A stretch of DNA of 64,000 bases from Apostichopus japonicus (GCF_037975245.1 NC_092568.1:2790001-2854000); one strand, 5' to 3'; shown: positions 42,501 to 54,357, counted from the stretch's first letter. Notes: a model not told the origin generated them from the letters alone. A program made the numbers and translations.

Positions 42501-45500
42501 GTCACTTTGTCTTATAACTGATATTTCACACTGCTATTGCAATTAGATGACCAGTCCTAACGTGAAAGGAATTCTCTGATTTGGAAAAACAAGATTACTA
42601 AGTTACACACATATCATACTATCAGGGTGACAGAATGTTTACAATTGAATGTAGTCATTAATTACTCGATAACTAATCTTCATTTGAGAAAATATAACCT
42701 GGGAGTGAGTCTTTATTTTCATGATTTTTTTGTAAAGGGGGGGGGGGGTAGTGGCGGGGGGGGGAATTACTGAAAAATTGGCTTACAAATGAAAAAAAAT
42801 TATTGGAAGAGTTGGAATATTTTGATACCTTCCATTTTTTTCCTTTGATACTTTCTCTTCACAGTCATTGACGAGAAGTACGCAGGACCAAAACTTACAG
42901 AAGGAAAAGTGACAAGAAACTTTGCTGAAACACTTCTAGAACACTTTCATAGTGAAAACAAATTAGATAAGAAATATGTCTACCAGGTAAGATGACATGT
43001 TGTTGAAGTTAATCTCAAACGAATCCCCAAAATTCAACATAAAGTTTGATTTAAACCTTTGCTGGTAACTCACTGTTTATCTTGACAGAGTGTCGTGGGA
43101 ATTACAAGAAGTGTAAAAGGTATAAAAATTTATTCGCGGATTATTTCCTGAGGAATCTTAGAGAGTTACGTTAAGCCACAGAAGTAAAGTCAACTTGTTG
43201 ATCAGATATGAGCCCAAATTTCTGTATACAAATGGGTTTTCACCAAATATTTTGAGAATGCTCATGTCAAAAAATTAAATGTCTCAAGTGTGGAAAAGTG
43301 GTTTGATAGTAGTAATTAGGTCTGATAAATGTTGACTATGAGTGGCCATTATTTGACTAATCTAGCATATTTGATGACTGTTAAAATATCGCACATTATG
43401 TATAAATTGTTAACTATGAGCATAAATGTCTCAAGAATCTCTGTAAGCTAAAGTAATAATAAGGAAAAGGTTTTTCCTTTGTTAATATTTATATAACATA
43501 TTTTTTTGTTTTGTCTTTAAAATTTTGTGAAAATTTAAGTTTCTTGTCATCTTTGTTTCACTCCACAGATTTTATTACAGATTAATGAGCTATTCCGGAC
43601 ATTACCAACTCTGTGTGATATAACCATACCAGACAAGGCCAAGTTTACAGTGTGTGGAGATATACATGGCCAGTTTTACGACCTCTACAATATATTTAAG
43701 CTGAATGGTCTTCCTTCTGAAGAAAACCCATATGTATCCTTTTGTGGTAGTTGACGTTATGTTTATATCAAAACAGAATAAGGGTTTTTCATCATCAGCT
43801 CAAGTTTTTAGTTCATAGAAGAGTCTCAAATCTTGGCTCTTTCTGAGATGATCTTCATTATTTTAAATTACAGTTTGGATAAATATTTCTTTTGTCTTTA
43901 CAATTAGAGTCAGATTTGATAATAATTTAGCAAGACCATATAGTTGTAAGATCCAATCAGAAAGTTGTCATGCCATATTCACCAGTTTACCTTTCCTTAA
44001 AGCAAACTGCCATGCTAAATAACTATTATATATGGCAGCTCTCTCTCTGTTGATATTTCAGGTGCCATTCAATATTCAGATCCTGTAATGATTGCAAAAA
44101 CAAGACAATTTTCATTTCAAAAAGGAAAGAAGACCAAACGAAAGAAAACAGAAAAATCAGCTTTGCTTTTCATTTGTGGTTTATACTGATGTTATATTCC
44201 AAAAGTGTCAAAGTGGCAAACTTGATAGAATTGAATCAAGTTGTCAAAATGATGGATTCTTAACGTTCATTTGATGAAAACTTCTCAGAGAGTGTCGTAA
44301 GTTGGAATAGTTGTATTCTCCATATGAGTAACTGCTGAGAAGGTTTTGTTAAAAGAAATCTTCACTTATCTTCACAAATTACCTTATGTTATCCAAATTA
44401 TCTCATTTTATCCAATTCAAGAAGCTTCTTCAAGTATTGAAGTACTGGTTTGTGAGATTCTGGTTCAGCAATGCATCGAATAACTCACGTTTTGAAAGAT
44501 TAAAGAACACCTAGAGATGGAATTCTGGGATGTGTTAGTTGTTAGGGAAGGATGCAACAACATAAAAATACAACCTCTACTTCTATGACATAGGACTGTT
44601 ACAGTCATAACGATCATTGATTCGGTCTTTGCAAGGAAGCACTTCATTGCATTCTGTATCACAACAGGTGATGGCATACTTGTAGAAATACTTGGCTTTT
44701 TAAGTAACAGTTTTGAACATGTAACCTAGGGCAACAACACTTCAACTATTGACTAGAACTGAGGTCTTTCTTCTTGCTAGAAAAGCAGAGAAATAGCTAT
44801 GTAGGGGACCTCCATCATATAAGGACTGGATAGTTCAGTTGCTAGAGCACAGGGCTTGTCGCTGGTTTGAATCCCATAATGGCCAAAACTTTCCCTGCTC
44901 TTTCAAGGTTTTGTGTAATTTACATATTAATTTCCCCAGTGATTGTTCCATTATTTATGTATATATTATATAGTTAATTATTTAATGAAGTACAAGGGTT
45001 TGGTAGCATAGCATTCACTCGATAGAATACACTGCTTAATTGAGCAAACAAAAAGATTTATTGGGAGGAGTAAGGTCACTTTGGTACAATTAAGAAACTC
45101 ACTAGTACCCATCAATGTGTGTTTTTAACATTAATATAAATGATATATAACTGTATTGTTTTCCTTGACAACTATTCTCAGCTTTTCAATGGAGATTTTG
45201 TGGATCGAGGCTCTTTCTCGGTAGAAGTCATATTAACGTTATTTTGTTTCAAATTGCTCTATCCAAATCATTTCTTTTTATCTAGAGGTAATCATATTTG
45301 TAGTTATGACTAAAGCATTTTATTAGGATAATTTAATGCATTCCATTTCGAAACAAACAAATGTTTGTGGAGGGGGGGGGGGGGGAAGAGTGGAAGAGGG
45401 TTGATGTTGTGACAAAGGGGGAGGGGGAAGGGGGACATGGAATCATATTCAAATTTCAGTTTCACTGTCAGTGACACTATAATATTTTGAACTGATGGAT

Positions 45501-48500
45501 TTCTTTTTTAAATATTCTCCAGGAATATTTTCTCGCATTCTTTACTTCCATGTGAAATTTGAACTTGTCACTTTATAATGACTATGAAGGGATTGGGGTT
45601 ATCATGTAAGAAAGAACATGAGAATTTAAAGGAGACAGATTCCAAAGAATTCCTGTTTTTTTGTGGACATATCTGGTTTTTCAGTTCGGGAATTTATCCA
45701 GGACAATAAATTATGTCAACCAGTACTATTTTATGTTTGGTGTTTTGCTTCTGTCTCTCATCAGGAAATCACGAGAGCGAAACCATGAACCAAATGTACG
45801 GTTTCTTCGGGGAGGTGAGATCAAAGTACACAACACAGATGGCAGAGCTGTTTACGGAAGTCTACAACTGGCTGCCTCTTGCACATCTCATCAATAAGAA
45901 AGTGCTTGTGAGTTTACTTCAGTCTTCATACATCATTTTTTGGTTTCCCTTTCTTCATTAAATTGAAGGATTCAACTCATTTCAGACTGCAAATTTTGCT
46001 ACCGTATTCCAGATTCAGTTTAATTTGAAAATATTATCCAGTCTAGTTCTACTTTCTAGGAATTGATCAATCATATTCAGACATTTAGGTGGGGAAGATG
46101 GTTGGTCATGTGCAAATGCTTTGCCCCATGGGACTAGTTGTGGATACTATTACCAATTCTGGAAGCATTGCCTTTCAAGACAGACCAGAGTACTTTTATA
46201 TTCAAGTCAAGTGTAGATTTTTTTTTTTTTTTTTAATAACAGTAGGAAGTATTTCACTGTTATGTGTATTATTAATATTAAACATCTTTTACTACTTTTC
46301 AGGTTATGCATGGTGGTTTGTTCAGCAGTGATGATGTAACTTTGGACGACATCAGAAAAGTAGATAGAAACAGACAACCACCAGACTCAGGTAAGGAGCA
46401 TCATTAGCACAACTAGTGGGAAGGGGGGAGTATGCTAAAATATCACCCTTGACTTAATTAAGACAGTCACTTTCATCCATTAATGTTTGGTTTCATCTCA
46501 GTTTCCTAATGAATAACGCACGTGCAAGCACACATGCACTAATGGGAGGTCTTAGTTCTGCTTAAAGGGAACAGAAAGTTAGCAAACTAAATTGTCAGAC
46601 ATCAACAAACTCTTGGAAGGATTTGGTTACGTCTGTACGTTAAAGATGTAATTTCAGTTTAGCTACTACTCTGGCTACTTTGTAAAGTGATTTCAGATTA
46701 ACCAATAACACAGATTTATAAGGTTAACTGTGGGTCAGGTAAATAGAAATGATAATTTGTTGAAGTCTAAGCCATTCTATCCAACCATACTGTAGGGTTG
46801 GGAAATACACAGTAGCCAATGGCCTTTTGTAATTTTCAGATTAACCTGTGTGCCTCTCAACAGCTCTGTAATGAGAATGTCAATTTAAACATGCGCTTGA
46901 ATCATTCCTAACAGTCATAGTAGTGGCTATTGCACTTGTTTTGTTCTGTTTATTTGATAACATTTATTTTACATTTATTTGCCCCCCTCTGCCCCCCCCC
47001 CACCACTGTGCCTTCCAACCTTTGCTTCTCTGCCACTACATCCTCTCAAGTGATTCCATCTTTGTGGGCAAGGTTTGCTTCATCGTAATAGTGAAGAGGA
47101 CATGTAGTGTTATTACATTGTACACTGTTTTGACGTAGAGTAAATAATTTGATGTTGTTTGTTGATTGCTTCCATAGGATCTGTTTTTTTTTCAATTCTT
47201 TCTCAATTAAAAGGTATTATGTGTGAACTCTTGTGGTCCGACCCTCAACCTCAGGCAGGTCGTTCACCGAGTAAGAGAGGAGTGGGGATACAGTTTGGTC
47301 CTGATATAACACAGAAGTTCCTAGATCACAATGACCTTGAATATGTCATCAGGAGCCACGAGGTCAAGTCAGACGGCTATGAAATAGCTCACAACGGCAA
47401 ATGTATCACAGTCTTTTCTGCTCCTAATTACTGGTAGGTCGATTTATTCACATTGACTTAGTATAAGCAGAACATCATTTCATAAATGGGAAATTTTCAG
47501 AAACAGTTTGTAAACATGGTATCACAACAAACACCAAATTGAATCAATGTCATACTTGGTATATATTTTGGTCATAATCAGTACATGATGCATATAGTTT
47601 TTTTTTGGTGGGGCTGTCATGCATATCAATGATTGGGCGGGGCTTAACGTAAAATTCTGTACCTACAAATTCTGTACCTACAAAGTAAGTTTATGTTCTT
47701 TGCAACAATAATTTTACCTCATTAATATTCATGAGTTGATGGGGCTTATTGGGAAATTGTCAAAACAGCTTGTGAACACAATATCTCAACATACACAAGT
47801 TACATCAATGTCATACTTTGGTTTATATGTTGGTCATGGTCAGTACATGATCCAGATTGTTTTATAGAGGGGACAGCTTGCATATTAATGAGTGGGCGGG
47901 ATTAACTTAAAATGTTGAAATTTCAGTGTCTGTTCACTGTATGTACCATTTAGTTCATATTGTGGATGGTGACGTAACTACATAGTAAGTACATGTTCTT
48001 TGCAACAACAAGTTACCTCAATAATATTCATGAGTGATGGGGCTTAATAGGAAATTGTCAGAAACAGTTTGTAAACACGATATCTCAACAAACACAAGTT
48101 AAATCAATGTCTCACTTGGTAGGTGGATGACCTACGATAAGTAGATGTGCGCGTTTGTTTTGGGTTCCCATCTCATGAATATTGATGAGTGGTCAAGGTC
48201 TTACCATAAAATTCTCAAAATGTCAATATCTCTGCAACGGTATGTCCGATTTAGTTTATACTTGGCATGGTGACGTAACTACATATACATGTTCTTTGCA
48301 ACAACAATCTTTTACCATATTAAAATTCATGATGGGTACCGTATTAATATTCATGATGAGTGAGGCTTTATGGGAAATTATCAGCTTGTAAACATGATAT
48401 CTTAACAACCAAAAGTTGAATCAATATCATACTTAGTTAGTAGATGCCCTGTGATGGGTACATTATTTTTGGTTCCCATGTCATGCATATAAATGAATGG

Positions 48501-49863
48501 GCAGGGCTTAATTTTAAATTGGTTGATGGTTATACAAATAAAGCACATTTTCATGACATTTCCTTCTTTATGTCATTGATATTCATCAAATTGCAAGAAA
48601 TGGCTATTAAACACAAGACAAGCACCAAATGTTCCATGATTTTCATTCTTGACATATAAGATTTGTCATACTACATTCATACAATCAACAGTGTTGGTTT
48701 TGTGTGCTTATCATGAATATTACTACTAATGTAACAGACTAACGATAGTTTCATTTTGCATTCAAAATATTTGCTCGATAGGGAATGTTATTTTACAAGC
48801 TGCTGTAATCTATATGTTTCTTTTGAATGCAGTGATACAATGGGAAACAAAGGTGCAATCATCAATATGACCTCTGACCTCAAACCAAATTTTGTGACAT
48901 ATGAAGCTGTGGTGAGTACAAATCACATAGTAACAGATAAGGTGATGGGTGAATATAGAGGGCAGCATGTCGTTGGGCAGCAGAGATGTCATTATTTGTG
49001 AACTTGGACTGAATTGCTCTTCAATGGTGTAGGTAGCTGGCACATATAGGCTATGATGAAATCCATTGAGTTAAAAAAAACAATTGTGATTGAATTTGTA
49101 GATTGAAATCCATATTACCCAATCAAATAATATCATTTGAACTGAGACTTGACTTCTTTTAAAATTTTATGTAGCTGGCATGCATATATAAGCATGCCAG
49201 CATGAAATGTTTATGACTGAATTTGTGTCTGCAAATTGGTAGATAAAAACCCAGAAAAAAAGTTCTTAATAGGGGTCTTTGAATTGGGATGTTATTTTTA
49301 TAACTCTTATCCTTTTACTGTCTAGGTAAGTTTAGTTGAAATTCACTCTGATGAGCAATTTATTTTAATTTTTCTCTGTAATTTTTTACAAATTTGTAGA
49401 ATGAAACACAGAATTGCTCTTTCATCAGATTGTGACTGACAATTTCAATATTCATGTAAGGGTTGTAGAAGACTGTGTGTAAGCTGTTCTATAAAGATAA
49501 GATGATATTCATTTACATTACTTATTGTTAAATTAGAAAAAAAAAGTAAGAGGCAAGGCATTGTCCAGCCAAAACTGAAACCATAAGTACATATGCCTTC
49601 ATATACAACACAAACAAAAAGAGAACCCTAAAAAGGTACTAGCTTTTTTTGCTTTGGCAACGAGCAAAAGAGAATATTTGGTATTGCAACGAAACACATG
49701 GTTCACCAATCATAATATTAAACCCGCCACAGAACACTTCATTTGCGTAATGACATTTGATGAATCTTTGAAACGACTACAAAATATTCAAATTTTACAC
49801 TTTCAGGCACATCCGAATGTGAAACCAATGGCCTATGCAAATTCCATGTTTGGATTCATGTAG
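39430..49863 (+). CDS. PPP5C: Serine/threonine-protein phosphatase 5 (PP5), 12 coding exons
   Basis: Exons: 39430-39553, 40358-40527, 41376-41447, 42235-42382, 42865-42986, 43569-43733, 45182-45287, 45765-45907, 46303-46390, 47214-47433, 48833-48911, 49807-49863. They sum to 1,494 bp, 497 residues plus stop; human PP5 has 499. Phases agree at all 11 junctions. The product is a Hsp90-associated PPP-family phosphatase of cytosol and nucleus. Three TPR repeats span about residues 27-150, with the carboxylate-clamp residues K33, N37, R75, K98 and R102. The catalytic domain carries GDIHG (D243, H245), GDFVDRG (D272, D275, R276), RGNHE (N304, H305), HGGL (H353), R401, H428 and SAPNYC (Y452), so it should be active. 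The human GDTHG motif reads GDIHG here. The C-terminal tail [11 protein letters not shown], part of the autoinhibitory region in the human enzyme, is retained. Near-certain by residue-level recognition; exact splice sites are from consensus and phase. Confidence 0.97.
40358..40527 (+). CDS. PPP5C: PPP5C exon 2 (TPR1-TPR2)
   Basis: Acceptor AATTTAG, donor AAG|GTAAAG, entering in phase 1 and leaving in phase 0. Encodes the second half of TPR1 and TPR2, including [10 protein letters not shown] (R75) and ending in YIK (K98). Confidence 0.95.
41376..41447 (+). CDS. PPP5C: PPP5C exon 3 (TPR3, first part)
   Basis: Seventy-two bases, 24 codons, phase 0 at both ends. The acceptor is TTTTTTTAG and the donor ATG|GTGAGT. 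Encodes [20 protein letters not shown], which carries the TPR clamp residue R102. A short exon easily missed by open-reading-frame scans. Confidence 0.95.
42235..42382 (+). CDS. PPP5C: PPP5C exon 4 (TPR3 end and linker helix)
   Basis: Acceptor TTCAAAG, donor ATGG|GTAAG (phase 1). Encodes [20 protein letters not shown], then [11 protein letters not shown] and the acidic linker to the catalytic domain (DTLDIASM), colinear with human PP5. Confidence 0.95.
42865..42986 (+). CDS. PPP5C: PPP5C exon 5 (start of catalytic region)
   Basis: Acceptor CTCTTCACAG, donor TACCAG|GTAAGA (phase 0). Encodes [17 protein letters not shown] and the following helix, matching the human segment YSGPKLEDGKVT. Confidence 0.95.
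43569..43733 (+). CDS. PPP5C: PPP5C exon 6 (first metal-binding motif)
   Basis: Acceptor CTCCACAG; ends CCATAT before GTATCCTTTT, a U12-type donor, phase 0. Encodes residues 213-267 with the metal ligands D243 and H245 in [12 protein letters not shown], ending at NPY exactly as the human protein continues into its GDFVDRG motif. Confidence 0.96.
43734..45181 (+). other. PPP5C: U12-type (minor spliceosome) intron 6 of PPP5C
   Basis: The 5' end reads GTATCCTTTT at 43734-43743, matching the U12 donor consensus RTATCCTTT exactly. A branch-site match, TTCCTTGAC, lies at 45161-45169, about 12-13 bases before the AG at 45180-45181. That spacing is typical of U12 introns, and there is no long polypyrimidine tract between. 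The other introns of this gene have ordinary GTRRGT-type donors. The intron also holds a degenerate tRNA-derived SINE at 44.82 kb. Confidence 0.88.
44821..44960 (+). mobile_element. Degenerate tRNA-derived SINE (in PPP5C intron 6)
   Basis: Box A-like TAGTTCAGTTGCTAGAGC at 44831-44848 and box B-like GGTTTGAATCC at 44864-44874 have roughly tRNA spacing, followed by a non-tRNA body. The cloverleaf is not complete (anticodon and acceptor stems do not pair well), so I read it as a SINE head rather than a tRNA gene. Confidence 0.55.
45182..45287 (+). CDS. PPP5C: PPP5C exon 7 (GDFVDRG)
   Basis: Follows the U12-type acceptor. Encodes [20 protein letters not shown] through LSRG, with metal-binding D272 and D275 and phosphate-contacting R276. 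Donor AGAG|GTAATC, phase 1. Confidence 0.96.
45765..45907 (+). CDS. PPP5C: PPP5C exon 8 (RGNHE)
   Basis: Acceptor CTCATCAG, donor CTT|GTGAGT (phase 0). Completes the RGNHE motif, with N304 binding metal and H305 the catalytic acid, and continues through [19 protein letters not shown]. Confidence 0.96.
46303..46390 (+). CDS. PPP5C: PPP5C exon 9 (HGGL)
   Basis: Acceptor CTTTTCAG, donor CTCAG|GTAAGG (phase 1). Encodes [19 protein letters not shown] and [10 protein letters not shown]353 is a metal ligand. Confidence 0.95.
47214..47433 (+). CDS. PPP5C: PPP5C exon 10 (LLWSDPQP to SAPNY)
   Basis: Acceptor AATTAAAAG, donor TACTG|GTAGGT (phase 2). Encodes [18 protein letters not shown] (R401), FGPD, RSHEVK (metal ligand H428) and ends in SAPNY. 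The polypyrimidine tract lies slightly upstream of the acceptor. Confidence 0.95.
47465..48530 (+). repeat. Tandem repeat of ~300 bp, about four copies, in PPP5C intron 10
   Basis: Each unit contains GGGAAATT(G/A)TCA(G)AAACAG or a variant near 47490, 47753, 48050 and 48374. This is followed by TGTAAACA(C/T)GATATCTCAACA, a (T)CAATGTCATACTT(G) segment and a TGAGTGGGCGGGGCTTA-like segment. The period grows from about 263 to about 324 bases and copies have diverged by substitutions and indels. No coding capacity seen. Confidence 0.8.
48833..48911 (+). CDS. PPP5C: PPP5C exon 11
   Basis: Acceptor TTGAATGCAG, donor GCTGTG|GTGAGT (phase 0). Completes C453 of SAPNYC and encodes [20 protein letters not shown]. 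Confidence 0.94.
49807..49863 (+). CDS. PPP5C: PPP5C exon 12 (C-terminus and stop)
   Basis: Acceptor ACACTTTCAG. Encodes [18 protein letters not shown] and a TAG stop at 49861. Corresponds to the human tail [11 protein letters not shown], whose following helix helps cover the TPR groove; the last residues differ from human. Confidence 0.95.
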   Translation, partial: AHPNVKPMAYANSMFGFM

Positions 49864-52495
49864 AGGAAGGTTGTACCATAGAAAGCACAACCTCAGGAAT
49901 AGACTTGAGTGAAAAGAAGGATCTTGTAGTTATCTCATGTCAAAACACTGTTGACTGGTACTTTGAAGACACCCTGGACTTTTTCTTCCGAGCCAAAACG
50001 GACCCTTTTGGACTTCCCTCTCATTCCTGGATGAGCGACTCACAAAGAGGAGGCAGTGCATGACGTATGTAGGACAACTTCATCATGACCATATGAAGGA
50101 TTTTTCAGTCTCGTAATATTCTGATTTGGGGTGCTGGAGAGGCATTTGGTAATATGGGAAAGGATTACACTTGTAAGTGTTAATCTTTTGATTGGTATTG
50201 TCTTGAAATATTATATCATAGGCACAACCAATGACCTTAATGGTTTTAATGCAGATGAGTAGCTGATGAAGGGGAGGCTGTGCAATTAATTACTTACATG
50301 GAGATGGGAGGGGGCAGGGGAGGGAATGTTGGGGGGTGGGGATAAGTGGACAACAAACTACAAGGTAACACATTTTCACCCATTGTTTTTTCCAATTAGT
50401 AGAAGCTACAACAATAATTTAAAATTTAACTCAGGAAGTAGTTAGGTTTATAAGTTAATTTGTTTTAGCTATCTCAAAACTGTCTTTTTTGAAGAGCGGG
50501 GGGGGGGGGGCGGGGGGTGTTGAAGATTTCATTTAATGTTGACTCAAAGAGATGTTACATATGAGGTTGCATACTTCCTGTGGGATGGGGTGTGGTAGGG
50601 GAGGGGGGTTTATAAAGGGAGGAGATACAGTTGAAGAACAGCTGGGAAGTGCAATGTGCTGTACCGCAGCTGAACATTCCAGTAAGGTAAACCTGAGAAT
50701 AATACACAAAGTGAAACATCAACACCTAACCACAAAACCCTGAGAATGGTAATAGCTGAAGGCACTAAAAATGTCCACTATTCTTTTATTACTTACACTT
50801 CCACTAGTAATTACAAGTTGTTTTGAGAGAATAAGCAATGAATGAATGAAGCAATGTTAGCTAGGTAACTGATTCTTTCTTACTTGAAAATTAGTTTCAA
50901 AAAGACTGTGATGTCCCCAAGTCAGACAATAATTAGCATACTATGATGCATGTGGTGCAACTTCAGTTTGGGTAGGACTTGTCTCATACTTTGATGAGGC
51001 TTTGTCTAATTATTAAGACACTTTTTTGGTTGCTGTAGTTGTTGATTGTAATGTAAGGTACAATTTACAATACACATTCACAATGCAACTGCCAAAAATA
51101 GTCATTTGATAATCTGGGGTCACTTGTCGTAATTCCAAATAGAGACTATTAGAGATTTTGACTTTAGTATGAAATACAAAAAGTATAGAGGTTTCAACAG
51201 ATGCCAACTTCTGGTTTAACCTTATAGTTTTTAAGTAGGATAACAGTTCTAAAGTGTGAAACATTTTGGTTTATATGAATGAAACAGTCATTCCACTATT
51301 TCATATTGGAGTCATGTTGTGAAGTCTAACATAAAATGGGTATACTGCCCTATCAGCTTTATATAATTTAAGAGTTGAAGCAGGGAGTTGTTATGGATAT
51401 GGAGTTGTTATGGATAACCACTCCCTGGTTGAAGCTGTTTCTGGAGTCGTAGTGCCCTTGTTTGTCATATGTCCGGGTACAGTGTTGTCCATCTGAATGT
51501 AAATTTAATCGATGGTTGGAAGATCCAGATCAACAAGTTACACACCCTGATTGATATTCCTGGAATACGCATCAAAAAATGGAAGGTATGATGTTAGCTG
51601 GTGTTCATCCATACACATCACATGGATTAAGTTTCAAATGAGCTATTGTAAGAGTTGTAACAAGTCTTGACTAGTAATATCTCTTTTTAAACTTTGTTTC
51701 TTCCTGATACAGATAATGCAATCACTCACGTCAGGATAATACTGTAGCTAGTGATGACTGGACTCTAAATATTAGGCCACTCGTTACAAATGTGGACTAA
51801 ATTTTTGCATTCACTAGAGTAAACCAAATTGAACTAAAAAGGCTGAAACGTCTTAAGAATGAGACTATATGAAATTCAAGTATACCTTAGGTACAAAGGA
51901 ACTTCTAAATCATGGAAGGAAATAATTCAGTTTATAGTCGTCATGGAACTGAGTTTTATTACGATCAAAAACATTCCATTAACAATATGAAAGGAGTCAT
52001 GATTTAAGTCACTAAATTTCAGAATCAGAGTGACTTGAACAAGTTACATCATCTTTGACCTCTGACCTCATAGCAATAAGACAATACAGTTACCTAAGTC
52101 AATGACTCTACAGAAGTCAGGAAAATAAATGGCAATGTCTTGGCTAGTCCTTAATATGAAGTTACTTATTTATTCATCTCTGACAATGAATGGTGTGATT
52201 TCTCAAATGACCTTTGACATGTAATTCCATTACCCGAGTTCATGAATTGAAAGCACTTGCAACTGTCCATGTTTTTGCCTCTTTGCCCATTTTTAGGCCC
52301 CTCTTTCCATGTGTGCAGAAAATCTTGGTCTAGAGGCATTATTTAGGCAACAATCACAGAAATAAGGATTTTGTGCAGATGTCTTTAAGTGTGTATTGGT
52401 GACTGCAAGTTTCAAAACTGTCGAGAATAATTTTAGCATTCTATCATTTATTTTTGATAAACTAAAAAGTTTCTTCTGAAAATGTTGCAGAGCAA

Positions 52496-52501
52496 AATAA
52501 A
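52496..52501 (+). terminator. PPP5C: Candidate PPP5C polyadenylation signal
   Basis: AATAAA followed by a T-rich stretch within 40 bases. It would imply a 2.6-kb 3' UTR. Another AATAAA is at 52124. Not distinguishable without transcripts. Confidence 0.25.
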
Positions 52502-53535
52502 TTTTTCGAGTTGCCTTTAAAGTACTCTGTATCGTTATTTTATTCTTTTGCTATCACATTTTTGTGGCAGTGATGGTCCATATGCTGATACCACAGAAGT
52601 TCAGCAAACTTGCTTAAACCTTCATTTCAAATTAGCATGCATTAAACGACCTTTATTTAAACCCTGTGATAAACATGCTTTATGGTATCACCTTTTCTAT
52701 CGTTGTATCATAGACTGAAAGAAAGTGACTCTTGGGGATGGCCTAATAATTACTGATTTGGTAAACAAATTACAGCTTATTTGAGGAATATATCAGCTTG
52801 ATTAATCTAATCCACATTTCCCATTCAAAATTGTGTGCCATTGTACAGTTTGCTGCTGCTGGCAATTTCTGTTTACACATCCTCTAGTCAGGTAAAATAT
52901 TTGCACAATTACTTCAAGATCGGGTCTAAGTTACCAAGGGGTAGTGAGACATTAAAAAGACACATTGACCAAAGGAAAGCAAATTGTGCAAAGATCAGCC
53001 ATACAAGTATCTTCTGCTTGTAGTTATACAATGTTGAGACAACCCTTATTACAGGAACGATGTTGATAAAAACCTTTCCAGTTTTGAGGCCGGTATTCAG
53101 GATGTTTCTCCAAACCAACTCTGGGACTAACGATGTCTTCATGTACCTTCTTTGTAACTTTTCTGGACTGCCGCAAATATTTCTGGCATTATATCATCTC
53201 TATTGCCTCGGGAAAGCTAAACAAAGAGAGAAATAGCCCATTCATACTTCCATAGTTAACTATCATCATATCTCAAACCCATTGAAGTGTTTAGTAGAAT
53301 ATCTAAATGCTACCAATGAATGTGCAATATCTTATATCAGTGACAGTCCTATGAAAATAGCTCTATTTAGACAGGTTTCTACTTTTGACGGTATGCTCAA
53401 ATGCTAGCGAATTTCTGGCGGAGAGAGTGATTCCCAATAATCGCAGTACTAAACAGTCTGAACAATGGTGAAAGACTACATTCTGAATTTCAGAAAATAG
53501 TTCAAAAATGAAAGGGTTTTTTACCCTCGACGACT

Positions 53536-53656
53536 GGGGGGGGGGGGGGGGGGGCGAAAGCATACTTCCGCCCCCCCCCCCATTTTTTCAGGTGGGGGGC
53601 TGGCGACCCCTAAGTCCCCCTCCCCCAAGCCCCCTCCCCCCAGGCCCCCCCCCCCC
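53536..53656. repeat. Poly-G/poly-C low-complexity block
   Basis: A 19-base G run followed by C runs of 11 and 12 and CCCCTAAGTCCCCCTCCCCC. The last motif resembles ACCCCTCCCCTTAGACCCCT in the CAGGG element at 63.75 kb, suggesting a related repeat remnant. It ends in CGCGCTTCCTATGCCCTTG. Confidence 0.75.
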
Positions 53657-54162
53657 TCGCGCTTCCTATGCCCTTGCAAGCAACTCTTACAGTAGGTAAG
53701 AACTTTTTCAGAATGCTACAGATGACTTCTTCAAACTTCCACTGAGCACAAATCAGTTTATGTATATAACTGCAAATCCCTCCAAGCAGGGAGAGATAAT
53801 GAATAACCAATAAAATAATCCTTCTTACGCATACTTTCATTCAAATCTCCATCCTCCATGAGAGCAGCTTTATTGCATTGGGTCAATTTTTACCACATTC
53901 TGTAAAATTTATGAGCCTGACACATTTTCATATTGTATAAGTAAATGAATAAATGAAAACTGATGGGAAATTTTTTACTTTTTGATATTATCAATAACTA
54001 CTTACAAAAACAATCCCAGCCTATATCAGGGATTTTCAATAGTTAAAACATTTCTGGTTTATATAAAAATCAATTCACAAAGTTGCTTTAAGAAGAATAA
54101 AGAGAAAATGGAAAGAGAAATGAAAAATTAGATGAAAAAATAATTAATGTATGTATATTTAC

Positions 54163-54357
54163 AGTGAATACTCGGACATCATCTCTGTTCCTGATTTCTT
54201 CCACCAAACTGAGAGGCTTGCCCTTTTGTATTGGTATTGTACCAAACAGTGTCACTCTGTCTTGCCGGAGTAATTTTCCAACGACTTGAATAAATGTTTG
54301 ACTGAAAAGTTCCATTTTGCCAATCTCATCGATTACCATGATGGTCTTTCCCGCTGG
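54163..54357 (-). CDS. NTPCR: NTPCR exon 4 (Walker B)
   Basis: Acceptor TCTGCACAG, donor ACT|GTAAAT; 195 bases, 65 codons, phase 0 at both ends. Encodes VIDEIGKMELFSQTF, GTIPIQKGKPL and VEEIRNRDDVRVFT. The Walker B aspartate and glutamate are in VIDEIGK. Confidence 0.93.

Larger units (their letters stand above)
49864..54162. other. PPP5C 3' flank and NTPCR 3' flank
   Basis: Convergent intergenic region. G-rich runs (50286-50340, 50498-50510), an inverted repeat CAGGGAGT/ACTCCCTG near 51380-51428 and the poly-G/C block at 53.5 kb. The NTPCR last exon should be here but is not identified. Confidence 0.5.

Noticed and set aside
53363..53840. Proline- or glycine-rich frames around 53.5 kb
   Set aside because: Produced by poly-G/poly-C tracts; no start, splice or family evidence.
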